A stretch of DNA of 64,000 nucleotides, taken from positions 28,535,458 through 28,599,457 of the forward strand of contig CP137686.1 of NCBI GenBank assembly GCA_037976565.1, read 5' to 3'. Below the pieces are notes generated by a model. That model did not search any database, was not told the DNA's origin, and was given only the letters and a program-made list of their open reading frames with translations. This stretch comes from Mesocentrotus franciscanus (taxonomy: Eukaryota; Echinodermata; Echinoidea; Camarodonta; Strongylocentrotidae). The translations under genes and the position numbers were made by a program. Of this stretch, positions 41,301 through 51,074 are shown one piece after another (position 1 is the first letter of the stretch; each line of letters begins with the position of its first letter).

Positions 41301-43734
41301 AATCAGTTTCATTCTTCCTTGGAATATGGAGGGGAGGAAGATCCTTTGAAGTTCCCTCACTGTATCACAACAAACAGAGAAACAAAGGAATTAGCAGAGT
41401 AAAGGGCTGGTCGGTCTCATTTGACCTATAATGATTACAGAAAATACAACTATAAATTGTTCAAAAATTAGTGTCCCTAAGTATATGGGTAAAACTAAAA
41501 GCTATTGGATGTCGGCGTTGCACGTCTAAACTTAATGATTCATGCTAGTGAGTAGAAACTCTGCATTCAGATCCGATTTTCTTGAACTGATTGCATTGAA
41601 ATTTGCAACACTAATATTCAATACCTTTTTCACATAACGGAGACATGGGCACCAACTTATAGGTCCAGGGGGGTGTTTCACAAAGACTAAGATCGACTTT
41701 AAGTTGGACTTAACTATGGCAGGCCATTCATGCCACTGGTTGCTATCACCATTGGTCTCTAAATTATGATCTTTAGATAACATTCTTTCCTACAATAATG
41801 AACTATCATAAAAGGTAAATTCTGTAGATTTGTGACCACGATTTGTATGTCCCTTGAGAGACCAATGTCAGTAAATGGTGAAAGCAAACAGTGGCATGAA
41901 CGGCCTGCCATAGTTAAGTCCAACTTAAAGTCAGACTTAGTCTTTGTGAAACACTCCCCAGGGCCCCATAACACAAAGCTTAGCAATTGATCATACGATT
42001 GATTTTTGCAATTGATTGCATTGATCACTATGTGCAATTAATCACAAAATTTGATTGTACAATCAATTGCTAAGCTTTGTTACAGGGCCCTGGCCTATAA
42101 TGTTTATTACAAATTTGTCTGTGTATGGTGGACGTCCTTACCCATTCTCTCCTATTACAGCCTGGATGGCATGTGATTTGAGGTAGTTCTTGACGATCCT
42201 CTCAGTGGTCTTCTCTGTCCTAGCAGCAGCAAGATCTTTCCTTTGACGTCTAGCAGCCTAATAGTTCAAACAAATCAGAGAATGTCATGTATTATAATAT
42301 ATGTGTGCAGTCGGGATTCAATTAGCATATACAAATGTAACCGTACATTAACATTTCTTTTTAGCTCAATGATCCATTTACTATTTACCAAACTATTTCT
42401 TTTAATTTATCATTTATGTACCTACTTTATAATTGCATTGCATTTTAAATGTGGAAATAATAATGGCAATAAAAAAGCACTTTAATTCAATCAAATTTAT
42501 TTTATTTAATTCCTATTAGAACTATCTGAAATTACTTCATTTGAAGGTAAATCTGTTTTATAACTAATTTGTCCAGCTTGCATCGTTATGCACATAAACA
42601 AAAAAGCAAAGCTAGATATCATCTAGTAGAATAAAACCCTTTTCATCCATGCACTAATAAAGTAAGTAAAGTTCTTACCAAAGTTTGTCTCTTGAGCTGA
42701 GGTGGAGCGCCATCAAAGACAAAGATTGGTTTGATACGATAGAAGAGCAGTTTACAGATACGGTTGAACAACACCTGAAGATGAGGATTAGAAAGACCGC
42801 TGCCATGGACACCAAGAACAGCCTGATTCAACCAGATACTTACATCTGTCATGAACAGTGTGTCAAGGAAAGCTGAACATCAAGAATTTTCTTTGGGTCT
42901 TCACACCGATATAAGCAGGTTCACACAGGAAAAAGTGATGAACTAAGTTTAGCGTGTGGTCTTAAACTTTACTTTGTGGATGCACTCGTAGTTTTATAAC
43001 ATTAACTTCACTTGACATTCTGTATGTTCCCCTGATGTTTTTTAAACCATGAGCGATCTTATGGTATGTGTGGAATCTAGTTACGACTGTTTGCCTTGCT
43101 TGTAGGTTTGAACACTGGTTCTTTCAGCAGTGCCATGTGGCACATGAGCCCCCATCATTGTAATTAGGCTGTTGATTAAACTTGAAGTTTTTTGTGAACT
43201 TAAAGTTATGGTTGCAGTTAGATTCAGGGTTAACATCCCTAGGCCAAACCTCTTGATCCTTAACAACATATAATACTGAAATATTCACAATAGAGTAAAA
43301 CCAATGGTCTCTATATACCAGTTCTTAGTTTGCATATCGAACAATTGAACTCCAAATATCCACAGATCTATTAAACATGGACGGGTCCCTCTTTGCACAT
43401 TCATTAAAATCACTCACAAAGAGAAAGGTATGCTTCATGATTAATCTTGCAGTTTTTAAAATAATACTTCAACCTGTGTAACATGGAATGCACCTCTGGT
43501 ATAAAAAATTATAATGCTTACAAAACTTTCATCAGCAACTGATCAGTATCAATTTCTTTGGTTTACAAAGTTGGTACAAAGTCTGATCATGTGCAGATTG
43601 AACAGGCTTATAATAACAAACCACTGTGCCATCTGGAAAAGGATACCAACAGCAATCACCTTGCCCTCTAGAGATTCCAGGTTCACAGGTCGTCCTGTTG
43701 ATTCTACTAATTTCCACAATCCCTGCACTCCCAT
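28416..43734 (-). CDS. ERCC5: DNA repair endonuclease XPG (ERCC5), 15 coding exons
   Basis: Structure-specific endonuclease that cuts 3' of the lesion bubble in nucleotide excision repair, working with TFIIH and RPA in the nucleus. Exons: 43647-43734, 42679-42845, 42142-42257, 41252-41359, 40656-40869, 38869-39021, 36693-38283, 36026-36137, 35368-35422, 34403-34522, 32573-32786, 31694-31838, 30443-30646, 29661-29732, 28416-29315; about 1419 residues (human 1186). Seen: N-terminus [17 protein letters not shown]-nuclease acids D30 and D74 (FVFDG), a long acidic spacer, I-nuclease acids E924/E926 (EAEAQ), D945/D947 (DDSD) and D996 (GSDY), and a PIP box QSKMTSFF followed by a Lys-rich then Gly/Arg-rich tail. 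Phases agree at all junctions except exon 13/14, which is one base out. The active site looks intact. Confidence 0.93.
29525..29632. mobile_element. Diverged copy of the CAGTCAAACCTG MITE family
   Basis: ATGAGAAACAATGGACAAG... GATGGTCTTTCAACATAGGTGG...GAGTGTGACTTG resembles the interior and right end of the element at 18212-18401. Left end lost. Confidence 0.4.
29661..29732 (-). CDS. ERCC5: ERCC5 exon 14
   Basis: 24 codons encoding [20 protein letters not shown] and NEKQ (human [20 protein letters not shown]). The donor is GTAAGA. The only AG upstream (GCTCGTGAG) is a poor acceptor and would enter in phase 0 rather than the required phase 2. A LINE 3' remnant begins just upstream. Confidence 0.82.
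29740..29905 (+). mobile_element. LINE (L2/CR1-like) 3' end next to ERCC5 exon 14
   Basis: CAATGTAATTTGAAAACATA encodes an [11 protein letters not shown] C-terminus; then AATGCGCTATACAAAAACG and a TTATTATTATAATTATC tail. The element starts within a few bases of the exon 14 acceptor. Confidence 0.6.
30443..30646 (-). CDS. ERCC5: ERCC5 exon 13 (3' end uncertain)
   Basis: Starts in phase 2 with [14 protein letters not shown] and runs through [10 protein letters not shown] and [15 protein letters not shown] (human FPNPAVAEAY, WGKPDLDKIREF). The donor used here (AA then GTTTTC) is weak. It is chosen because ending at PFK restores the family's four-residue gap before FGW, but it leaves a one-base conflict with exon 14. 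The alternative donor AC then GTAAAA at 30425 has the same phase problem. Confidence 0.75.
31225..31540 (-). mobile_element. Retroposon tail with TTTCA repeat, reverse orientation
   Basis: TTTCATTTCATTTCATTTTA then AT-rich sequence and ACACCTAACA repeats (31450-31500), with a (TA)n run at 31515-31535. Same tail type as at 605. Weakly supported. Confidence 0.3.
31694..31838 (-). CDS. ERCC5: ERCC5 exon 12: H2TH region
   Basis: 145 nt, phase 1 to 2. Encodes [20 protein letters not shown] and [13 protein letters not shown]. Asp996 in GSDY is the last catalytic acid, followed by the helix-two-turn-helix DNA-binding motif. Confidence 0.94.
32573..32786 (-). CDS. ERCC5: ERCC5 exon 11: I-nuclease core
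   Basis: 214 nt, phase 0 to 1. Encodes [20 protein letters not shown] and [20 protein letters not shown]. Glu924, Glu926, Asp945 and Asp947 are the catalytic acids. Its first 104 nt and its acceptor are copied immediately upstream (32810-32936). Confidence 0.95.
32683..32936. repeat. 127-bp tandem duplication covering the ERCC5 exon 11 acceptor
   Basis: 32683-32809 and 32810-32936 are near-identical. Within the exon part they differ by only two bases, one silent and one Thr to Met. The upstream copy (in transcription order) carries an acceptor and the first 104 nt of exon 11 but no donor. Reading through it would shift the frame because 127 is not a multiple of three. Confidence 0.95.
32810..32913 (-). 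pseudogene. Partial duplicate of ERCC5 exon 11
   Basis: Encodes [20 protein letters not shown] up to GTITD and then continues into duplicated intron sequence, without the DDSD nuclease motif. Its acceptor GAATTACAG is intact, so it competes with the true one. Confidence 0.85.
33095..34081. mobile_element. Non-autonomous hAT-like element (about 1 kb) in an ERCC5 intron
   Basis: Ends TAGTGCTGTA (33095-33104) and TACAGCACTA (34072-34081) are perfect 10-bp inverted repeats, flanked by the identical 8-bp TGTTGAAT (33087-33094 and 34082-34089), the duplication length of hAT transposases. The subterminal zones are packed with CCGAAC repeats. No transposase frame; the small frames inside are not genes. 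Confidence 0.88.
34197..34363. mobile_element. MITE, CAGTCAAACCTG family, next to ERCC5 exon 10
   Basis: Left CAGTCAAACCT and right AGGTTTGACTG are inverted. TA follows the right end; the left flank is TG. It ends 40 bp from the exon 10 donor. Confidence 0.75.
34403..34522 (-). CDS. ERCC5: ERCC5 exon 10
   Basis: 40 codons, phase 0 to 0. A Lys/Glu-rich helix ([19 protein letters not shown]) leads into [13 protein letters not shown], equivalent to the QQQERIAATVTGQMFLESQ helix of human XPG. Confidence 0.88.
35178..35291. mobile_element. MITE, CTCAGTCACAC family, copy 1
   Basis: CTCAGTCACACTG at the left, GTATGACTGAG at the right; internal GGGGTCAGTTTG repeats. Related to 51075-51196. Confidence 0.55.
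35368..35422 (-). CDS. ERCC5: ERCC5 exon 9
   Basis: 55 nt, phase 2 to 0, encoding [18 protein letters not shown]. The DEWHG segment sits where human XPG has HEWQDINLE, just before the I-domain helix. Confidence 0.8.
36026..36137 (-). CDS. ERCC5: ERCC5 exon 8
   Basis: 112 nt, phase 1 to 2. Spacer sequence rich in acid residues, ending [10 protein letters not shown]. The acceptor is CTTGGTGCAG and the donor GTGAGT. Confidence 0.82.
36693..38283 (-). CDS. ERCC5: ERCC5 exon 7: long spacer with internal 49-residue repeat
   Basis: 1591 nt, phase 0 to 1. It begins [19 protein letters not shown] (human ESRRVVSEDTSHYILIKG), then runs into an acidic, Ser/Thr-rich region with little conservation, as in all XPG proteins. 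A 147-bp unit is present twice in tandem (37141-37287 and 37288-37434; IEPKTVE... to ...LQKKKEDMK). A shorter VGAK-containing repeat lies near the 3' end. The donor is GTGAGT. Confidence 0.9.
37141..37434. repeat. 147-bp in-frame tandem repeat inside ERCC5 exon 7
   Basis: Two 49-codon units, most similar over the [16 protein letters not shown] end and the KTVE-TTDD start. Confidence 0.93.
38869..39021 (-). CDS. ERCC5: ERCC5 exon 6
   Basis: 51 codons, phase 0 to 0. Encodes [20 protein letters not shown], matching human [14 protein letters not shown]. The donor is GTATGT. Confidence 0.92.
39240..40480. repeat. Composite repeat with four units of about 145-150 bp
   Basis: Units begin GAGCCCTGTGACC (39386, 39529, 39680) or GGGCCCTGTGACC (39830) and share GGCGGTAATCCATCAAT(C/T)GG. 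The outer edges contain ATGCCTCCGCC (near 39262) and GCGGAGGCATA (near 40470) in inverted orientation, suggesting an old element in ERCC5 intron 5. It is interrupted by another element at 39972-40411. Confidence 0.8.
39972..40411. mobile_element. Nested element with CAGAGATGCCAAC ends
   Basis: Perfect 13-bp inverted ends CAGAGATGCCAAC / GTTGGCATCTCTG, flanked by GGACGT on both sides (39966-39971, 40412-40417). The end type resembles hAT elements, although an exact 8-bp duplication is not seen. It contains A-rich runs and no transposase. Confidence 0.8.
40656..40869 (-). CDS. ERCC5: ERCC5 exon 5
   Basis: 214 nt, phase 2 to 0. Encodes an acidic start ([10 protein letters not shown]) and then [20 protein letters not shown], equivalent to human [20 protein letters not shown], a conserved segment at the start of the spacer. 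Confidence 0.92.
41252..41359 (-). CDS. ERCC5: ERCC5 exon 4
   Basis: 108 nt, phase 2 to 2. Encodes DLYELPPLP, equivalent to human DDLYVLPPL at the start of the spacer. The acceptor is GTGATACAG and the donor GTGGGT. Confidence 0.88.
41667..41960. mobile_element. Fold-back MITE A in ERCC5 intron 3
   Basis: GGGTGTTTCACAAAGACTAA at the left and the inverted TTAGTCTTTGTGAAACACTC at the right. Arms of about 70 bp include TTAAGTTGGACTTAACTATG. Confidence 0.8.
41959..42092. mobile_element. Fold-back MITE B abutting MITE A
   Basis: Left CAGGGCCCCATAACACAAAG and right CTTTGTTACAGGGCCCTG are inverted, with arms continuing through CTTAGCAATTGAT. It starts exactly where element A ends. Confidence 0.8.
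42142..42257 (-). CDS. ERCC5: ERCC5 exon 3
   Basis: Encodes [20 protein letters not shown], matching the RRQRKDLA...KTTEK stretch that follows the N-nuclease region of human XPG. 116 nt, phase 0 to 2. The donor is GTAAGG. Confidence 0.9.
42679..42845 (-). CDS. ERCC5: ERCC5 exon 2: XPG N-domain
   Basis: Encodes [20 protein letters not shown] and then [17 protein letters not shown]30 and D74 are the metal ligands of the N-nuclease half. It is three residues shorter than human XPG between them. The donor GTAAGA is phase 0. Confidence 0.93.
43647..43734 (-). CDS. ERCC5: ERCC5 exon 1
   Basis: Starts ATG at 43734 with [16 protein letters not shown], the invariant FEN1/XPG N-terminus. The donor GTATCC leaves phase 1, splitting the codon of the catalytic D30. 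An AG following a C/T-rich stretch just before the ATG suggests the 5'UTR is spliced. Confidence 0.92.
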
Positions 43735-44147
43735 GATGGTATCTTAGAGTAGAGTCAAGTTCTTGATGATGAGTCTCTTCAATCATCCATCAGCCATCAA
43801 GGTAGTCTCTGGGTCGGTCGGTAAGGAACTTGTGCCAAGGAGTTGCTTTTATAAAGGATATGAAAATAAGAACGTCTTTAAAAGCTTTACAATTGCAATT
43901 TGAATAAGCACTCACGGGACAAAACGCATGTTGGATTATGTGGAAACTCAGCATCCGTCAGCATGTTCAACATCTAATTAAATGACAAACTCTGTTATGT
44001 ATGGACACTCCAAACAGCAAAAAACTAGATCGCTTAATCATCATGTCAATGACTGCAGAAATGACAGGTGTTGAAGTAAAGACTTAAAGGCTAAACTTTG
44101 GAATACCCCACCAATAGGGTTAATGTACATAAACGTCAAAGACCTAG

Positions 44148-44628
44148 GGTTAGACTTAGACCGAAAATTCCTGTCTCTTTCGTTCGTTAGCCTCTGATTT
44201 GGGTAGGGTCGGCTCCTCTCTTTAGAGACAGAAGCAGACCATAGGGACTGAACTTGAACTCGGCTCCGTGTTGAAATTGTTACTGCGCATGCGCTGCAAA
44301 AATTTCAACACGAAGCGGAGTTCAATTTCGACAAAGAAAATCTGGGAAAAAAGACCCTTAAACACATCATACAGTCAATCTGGTAAGTGAAACCGATGTA
44401 TATTAGCCTAGACCTAATTTTCAAAAATAAATGCATCGGATATGAATCCGCTAAAGTAAGTGACATTTTATTTTTAGTCCAAAAGTTTGGCTGAAATTTG
44501 GTGTTCAGATCCGTAACACCGAGTTTGCAATGCAGTCCCTATGGTCTGCTTCTGTCTCTAAAGAGAGGAGCCGACCCTACCCAAATCAGAGGCTAACGAA
44601 CGAAAGAGACAGAAATTTTCGGTCTAAC
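44148..44628. repeat. Large inverted repeat upstream of ERCC5 exon 1
   Basis: Arms of about 95 bp (about 44154-44250 and 44532-44628) are almost identical when inverted (CCGAAAATT...CATAGGGACTG). The 281-bp spacer contains a smaller palindrome, GAACTCGGCTCCGTGTTGAA (from 44257) against TTTCAACACGAAGCGGAGTT (to 44322). Shorter matching pieces (TTTGGAATACCCCACC near 44097, GGTGGGGTATTCTAAA near 44752) may extend the symmetry outwards. Confidence 0.9.
44284..44295. promoter_or_regulatory. NRF-1-like palindromic site
   Basis: TGCGCATGCGCT matches the NRF-1 consensus and is the exact centre of the small palindrome, about 550 bp upstream of the ERCC5 ATG. Function is inferred. Confidence 0.4.
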
Positions 44629-45126
44629 TTTACTATAGAAGGGGTCTAGACTATAGTCTAGAGTCTAGTCTAGTGTAGAATCTCAAGTCTTCAGATTTAG
44701 CTTCATTGATGAAGCGTTATGTTCCCTACGAACATCTGATCAATTTTTGAGGTGGGGTATTCTAAAGTTGCTCCTAAACTAGATCTAGGATTACAGAATT
44801 GCTCCATACACTACAGCTGGTACTGGTGCATGTACATGTAGGACCCTACTCCCTACTAGTACCCTAGTATTTAGTAAAACTCGCTGTTGAACGGTGCACG
44901 GTGACTGTTCGGACTTCCAGCCCGCTCAAGCGGCGTACGAAGATGGCAATGGAGTGGTGGTGGTGGGTTCCACGGTTAGACAAGATTGTGATTTAAGATA
45001 AAGATTTAGACATGCAAATAATGGAAAAATGGAAGATTTGGTGTTACTCATTGATTTTGCTGAGGCGCTAATTCTATATCATCCAAATAAAACGTACAAC
45101 AGTAACTAAAGAGCCGATCTATTTAC

Positions 45127-45490
45127 CTGTGAGTTCACGAAAGTCAGCGGCAAAGGAGCAAACAAACTGTAAAGTCAAGACAATCTGCTCTCACTTACTT
45201 CCGTAGTACATAGCACCGGTTCAAGGCGCGTGGTTGCAGACGGGGATTGCTGAGAATACAGACTCAAAAAGTTACGGTCGGCCTTTACGAATGTACGTGC
45301 TACGCTTCGATTCTTGTACCACTGTACGCTCCTATACTTAGTTTCGGGAGTAACCACTCTTTGCCAATGAATACTCTTTGGCGTGTACGTATGTATGTTG
45401 TGATTGGCAGCGGAGCCGCCTGCCGCGCAAGTCCATACTGACACCGTGCCAAGAATTTGTGATCGAGGGTATAATATTCCTTGCGCAATA
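45127..45490 (-). other. Candidate 5' non-coding exons upstream of ERCC5
   Basis: Two strong minus-strand donors are visible: GGAA then GTAAGTGAGAG near 45200, and CTCACAG then GTAAATAG near 45126. The second is preceded by a good acceptor (CTTGACTTTACAG near 45168), outlining a small exon of about 42 nt. The upstream sequence to about 45490 is GC-richer than its surroundings. Assignment to the ERCC5 leader is inference from strand and from the acceptor-like AG just before the ERCC5 ATG. Confidence 0.35.
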
Positions 45491-46021
45491 AAAATAAAAA
45501 TAATTCAAAAGGTTACTCCTTTTACATGTTTTGCATCTTGCATTTTCTGGCACCCATAATATGTGTGTATTAATTAGTGGGGGAAAAGGTGGGTGAATTT
45601 TGTTTTAGTTGTTTGTTTGTTTATTTGTTTGTTTTTGGTCAATGATAACCGTCGACAAAATCTATATATTCTATTCAGATTGAGTAAGGGGTGTACATAG
45701 GCCTATTATGAAGAAAAAAAGAAGAAAAAAAGAAAACTGCCTTACAATCTTTCCATCAGGAAGGTGCGTCAGCTATAGACCCAACAGAAACACGAAAGTT
45801 TCCTTCAACCAAAAGTTGCCCCTCTGAATTTTACGAAAAGATAAAGGTTTATAGAAAAGGGAACATTTACACAATTACACAGACACAATTACAAGTTATA
45901 GTTTGATTTATTCCGCCACCCAATCTACGTCCGTCCCCTCCCCCACCCCAAAGAATATAATGGTCTTTATTCTAAACGCCGGGTCCGAAAAGGAAATATA
46001 TATGTAGGCCTACATGTATAT

Positions 46022-46026
<5 letters not shown>

Positions 46027-46081
<55 letters not shown>
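46027..46081. repeat. (CT)n followed by (TA)n
   Basis: About 18 CT units then about 8 TA units with no spacer. Confidence 0.93.
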
Positions 46082-46679
46082 CTAATTATACATACATTCA
46101 TTTTTTCATTCATATGAAATTATATTTATGATTAAAATGTAACTGTTAGTTTATGTGTGAAAAATATATTATATATAAGATCAAATCTCAAGTAGGCCTA
46201 CTATAAATTATATTTTCTTTATTTTTCTATCACAGTCTCGATTCCACGTCACTATTCAAGATAATGTATAGAGATTCAGTATTGATTGTTAATCGTGAAG
46301 AAAAACACACATTAAATCATATTGGACAACTCAATAATAAAAATGGGTTGTTTTCCTTGCAAAGCATGAAAGTTGTTAAGTTATTCATAAATGTATAATT
46401 AATTGATATGAAATAAAAATTGAAGTTGTGTTAAAAATAGGCCTGGCCATTATGTTGCCGTATATATAGGCCTAAAGGGATTTTGTTTCTCTTGTACTTT
46501 TTCTTTAAAAATTTCACAAGTGATTTTGAAGGTCACGGGGATCAAAAATTAATATGAACAGCATTATCTCCTTAAAATAATTTCATCTGTCATGATTGTT
46601 AGATTTACAATTTGTATAGGCCTACATGCAGATCATTAGCTTTTGATTTGCCCCTTTTCCTTTGCAATAAGTGTCCCTC

Positions 46680-46792
46680 AAGTGCAGATTCCCTTCTGAA
46701 CCATCGCCTCCGATGGCTCAAATGCAGATTCCCTTCTGAACCATCGGCTTATGGCTCAAATGCAGCTTCCCTTCTAAACCATCGGCTCATGA
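46680..46792. repeat. Three tandem copies of a 38-40-bp unit
   Basis: Unit centred on TGCAGATTCCCTTCTGAACC followed by ATCGGCT(T/C)ATGGCTCAAA; starts near 46683, 46723 and 46761. Confidence 0.8.
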
Positions 46793-47744
46793 CTGGTGGA
46801 GATAATTTTGGATCAACAGACCAAGAAGAGGGAGATGTGCCCTCCTGTTAACCAGGGAGTACTCCAAGCAAGAGCCACATAATCACAAGGCTATAATTAT
46901 ATGGGAACAGCATTGAAATACAGCCTTCCAACTGAGCATTTCACTTTAGTGCTGTAATGAGTATGTATTTCATAAGCATTAATCATTGAGCTTATAGGCT
47001 CTACATATATCCTAAATATCTAAACAGTAGATGTACTTTTTTGTTATCCTGAAAATTTCCATTGCCTAAATGGATCTCCACAAGTCTAAGACCTGAAGTG
47101 AATGTATCAATACATGTACTTGATTTTCCAAAGATTGCTGATGTCTCGGTGCTGCGACATATTACGCTCCTTGCGACAGTTGCTTTGGGTTCTAAGATGT
47201 AGGGTTTTACTAAGGGTTGCAATAGGGTTTTAGGTTAGGGTTGGGATTAAGATTAGTTATAGTGTTTGGCCGAAGGTCCAAGTCCAGAATTCAGTTAGGA
47301 TACGGAAAGTAAGATAATGACTGCAGAGCAATAATTGTCGCCGGGGCATGTGCTGTTGTGCCGATGTCTCAGATTCATTCACTGTGCATTACCTTCAACT
47401 GAGTGGAATGAAAGTGTGTCATATAATGTTTCTTTGAAACTATCATGTATTGATTGTTTTTGTAATATATTGGAGTTCTTTTCAGCAGGCACGTAGCCAC
47501 AGGGGCACGTGCCCCCAAATTTCCAAGATCAGACACCCCTCCTCTTAGACCCCTCCCCAGGACGTCGATCAATTACATGTATGTGCTGCTTTTCAGCTAA
47601 AGTCACCAGTTTTCCTACCATATTGTGGGTTTGGGTGTCCCTGGGACAAGCTTCAGGTTCAGGACGAAGGAACAGACCCTACACTAGATCACAACTGAAT
47701 GTGTCTTGGTTGATGCATCTGGTTACGATCAGATGGAGGGTTGC

Positions 47745-48000
47745 AGGGAGGATCCAGGAGGTGCGTGGGAGGGGGGCACGCCCCACCCTTTTTCCTTCCG
47801 AAAAAGCTAAGAAATATTCACATAAATGTTCAGTTTACGCATTCAGAAATGCCTCATAATGTACCATAGAGTATCTTAAGGTTCAACATTTTCCTGGCCC
47901 CCGGACCCCACGTCATTAAGGCTTTGCGCTTCGCGCTCGCAATTTCGTGCATTTCACGCTCCCCCCCCCCCTTTGGACAATCCTGGATCCGCCCCTGGGC
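47745..48000. mobile_element. MITE with GGATCCAGG / CCTGGATCC ends
   Basis: GCAGGGAGGATCCAGGAGGT and CAATCCTGGATCCGCCCCTG are inverted at the two ends, with GGGGGGCACGCCCC and a C10 run as subterminal sequence. Also represented by the fragment at 14951-15168. Confidence 0.6.
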
Positions 48001-48903
48001 TGTTAACTCCTCTCTTTTGAAGATACCTGTCACATGGACATTGAAATTCATGACAAGGTGAGAACACAGATGGGATGAAGTAGGTAGAATTTCAACATAA
48101 TATTTTAAAACCATTTTAGTGTCCATTGCCTGTTTGCACTTTGTTTTTGATAGGTTTATAATGTAACTACTGTTCCACCCCATATGGGTGTTTATTCAAG
48201 ACAATATTTTATAATTGACATGAATTTATATTTTAGTTTTTAAAAATTAAAATCGTATCATAGCCTCTAATAAGATAATAAGAAAATAATTGTCTGTAAT
48301 ATCATATCATACTCTGTAATATCATACTCTAAAATATCGTCTAAAATATAGTGTTCTGTAATATGCAGTATCAAATTTCCTAGTGTGGTAAACCATAGTA
48401 TGTAATAAACAACGTGTTATGTAATATTTATAGCATAGTTGACATGTTGTATGTTCTATAAAGTTTAATATGATAGTCTGTATTTTTGTAATCACTTATG
48501 ATTAATGTATTGTAAGTTAGCCTTATCTATAATATCATAATATTTAATAAGTTAGTGTGTCCCATATTAATAATGAATAAAGGATGATTTTGGTGACACT
48601 TTTACCACTCCCGTCTGATTGTGTGTGTGTGTGGAGCGGTCACTGTGTGATATATTGATGACGCAGGAGACATGGGATGATGGGAGGGAGGCGCTTGGTT
48701 TGAGGAACTGTCAGCCTCTAACGTTCGTCAGGATTCATTGCACTGGTTCAGCTTGTTAGGGAGGTAGATGGGTGCATGTGTGTGAGTGTGTGGTGATGCT
48801 TGTGGTGCTGTCCCTGACATAGCACCATCACACACTTGCACACGGCACACACTAGTATTTCTCTTCAACTAGCTGAATCAGTACAATTTGACTGACGAAC
48901 ACT

Positions 48904-49102
48904 AGTCAGAATGCGATTTGCATAAATTACGTGTTGTTAGGTAGGATAAGCCATAATGTTTGTCCTACCTAGCAACAACTAATGCATGCAATTCGAATTT
49001 TGACTATTGAAATACAACTATTCGTAACAGGTGAATGAAATAATTTGTAACGAGGCATTAAACAAAGATTTGTGCTTTACATTTAATTACATTACGAAAA
49101 TG
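48904..49102. repeat. Dispersed repeat, copy 1
   Basis: From AGTCAGAATGC to CATTACGAAAATG. Shares nearly its full length with 59476-59672. It contains a hairpin of GTTGTTAGGTAGGA with TCCTACCTAGCAACAAC. Confidence 0.85.
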
Positions 49103-51074
49103 GTTCTGCATCCCAATGAACCATGAAGAGCAAGACATCAAAGCAAAGCAAACAAAAGACTACACGCAGAAAACAAAAATCATGATTGTGCTCCAAAGCT
49201 GGACTTTATTGATTGTCACAAATGTATTGGGGAGGGGGGGGGGGGCACCAGTCTAGCTCGATGAATAAAATGAAAATTAACAATGCCATCGAATAGAGGA
49301 GGATGCGGGAAGAAGTCTTATCATCCTCTTCTCGCCGATCCATTCATTCAATTTTGGGCATTCGATTTGGGGTCACGTGCCTCTAGCAACATATTACTTT
49401 TACACAGACATCGATTTGATTGTCTACCGGAACCATGAAATAATAAATTCACTTTTCATTTCCAAACATGCGTATTACACGAACATGAGTAAGATGGTTT
49501 GTAAACACACGTTATTTATTGAAATCTAGCATGCATTGTTTATGATAAACACGTACTAATATGCATTCAGAATAATGAAATAAGAATTGTTTCATCTCAT
49601 GTAGAACTCCCATCGTTGATGGTTTGCCCGGTTGGTTTCAAACATTCGGAAATGACGTCACATATATCCATGGTTCTTAATGTCGCTCCTTTTCTCTTGA
49701 GTCACTGCTTCAAATGTTCACTTTCCAAAAATAGTCACATGATCAGTCACGTGACCAATAAGTTCAATATTGTCTTGTCCGCCCATCGATCTCCGCTGCG
49801 GTGACGATTTAAATCGAGAAAGGGCAGGTTCACTTCAAATAAAGTTCCACGTATCATATCAATAATATCATAACAAATATCATATCATAGTAAGTTTATA
49901 TTTCACTTAATCCAAGATTTTGTACATATGATAAGTGCATCAGAATAAATGAGTGACGGAGATAATGATAGGCCTACGGGGAGGAATGGTAGCAGCGGAT
50001 GAAAGAATAGAAGGATATGATATAACAAATGTGGAGAGAGAGAGAGGAGGGGGCATGGATGAAAGAATGAGAGAAGAAGGGAGATATATTTGGGTGGAGA
50101 GAAGGGATGGGTGAGAGGGACAGAGAGAGAGAGAGAGAGCATGTGAAAGTGTGAAAGAAAGGAAGGAAGAGAAAAAGGAAAGAGGAGATATAGGCAAACC
50201 GAAAGAGAGAGAGAGAGAGAGAGAGTGGGGGGGGGGGTGGCTTATATCGATGCTGATGCCTGGATCATTGTTAACAAGAATTAGACAAAGCGCAGAGTAA
50301 CAGACTTAATCTTTCCAAGTTCGTGTACCCTTGCTCCTTCAATGGTGTCCGTTTCCCTTAAGTCGTATCTGAAAATGAAATTAGGTAGAGAACATGAAAA
50401 TAGTAAGCATTCATCGAAACATGCAGAAAACAACAATGAAATAATACAGGGGTATACGTTTGTATACGATGCATGTCAAGTAACAGCGATATTACAGTCA
50501 CAAAACTGCTTTCAGAACCAAGCAACAAACACTGAAAGTTGATTACATTTGCTTTCATGTTCTCATAGTTTGTACCCCCAATCTTCATCTACCCTTATGC
50601 AGATATTGCATCCACTTTTCTTGAAAGCTCACAAATAGATCGATTCTTCAGGAAATTCAGGCCTTTGATAACGGTTTTATATCGTTCTATCTAAATGCGT
50701 TTCTTAATTAGCACCCAAAACCACTATGACAATCTCTTTTAGTGAACCATGATGACAGTCTCCGTATATTGTTTTGTTATTTCTTCTCTCATAATTTTAT
50801 ATTCGCGGTAGAAGTTGAATCAAACCATTGCAACATGGCACTATTACAAATTGTCGTGATTCGTGATTCTTCTAGATTGTTTTGGGGATTTGGATATCTT
50901 TTCCTTGTGCATTATACGTTGCGTCTGGATTCACGGAGGCGCTACGACTATTTTGAAGTTGTCGTTAGGCGTCCACGAATCGAGACGATTGTCAAACATT
51001 GATTGTTGTGGTTCTGGCTCACTTTTCTGTCGCGAGGAAAGAATGAGATACCCGACAAAGTAATATATGATACG

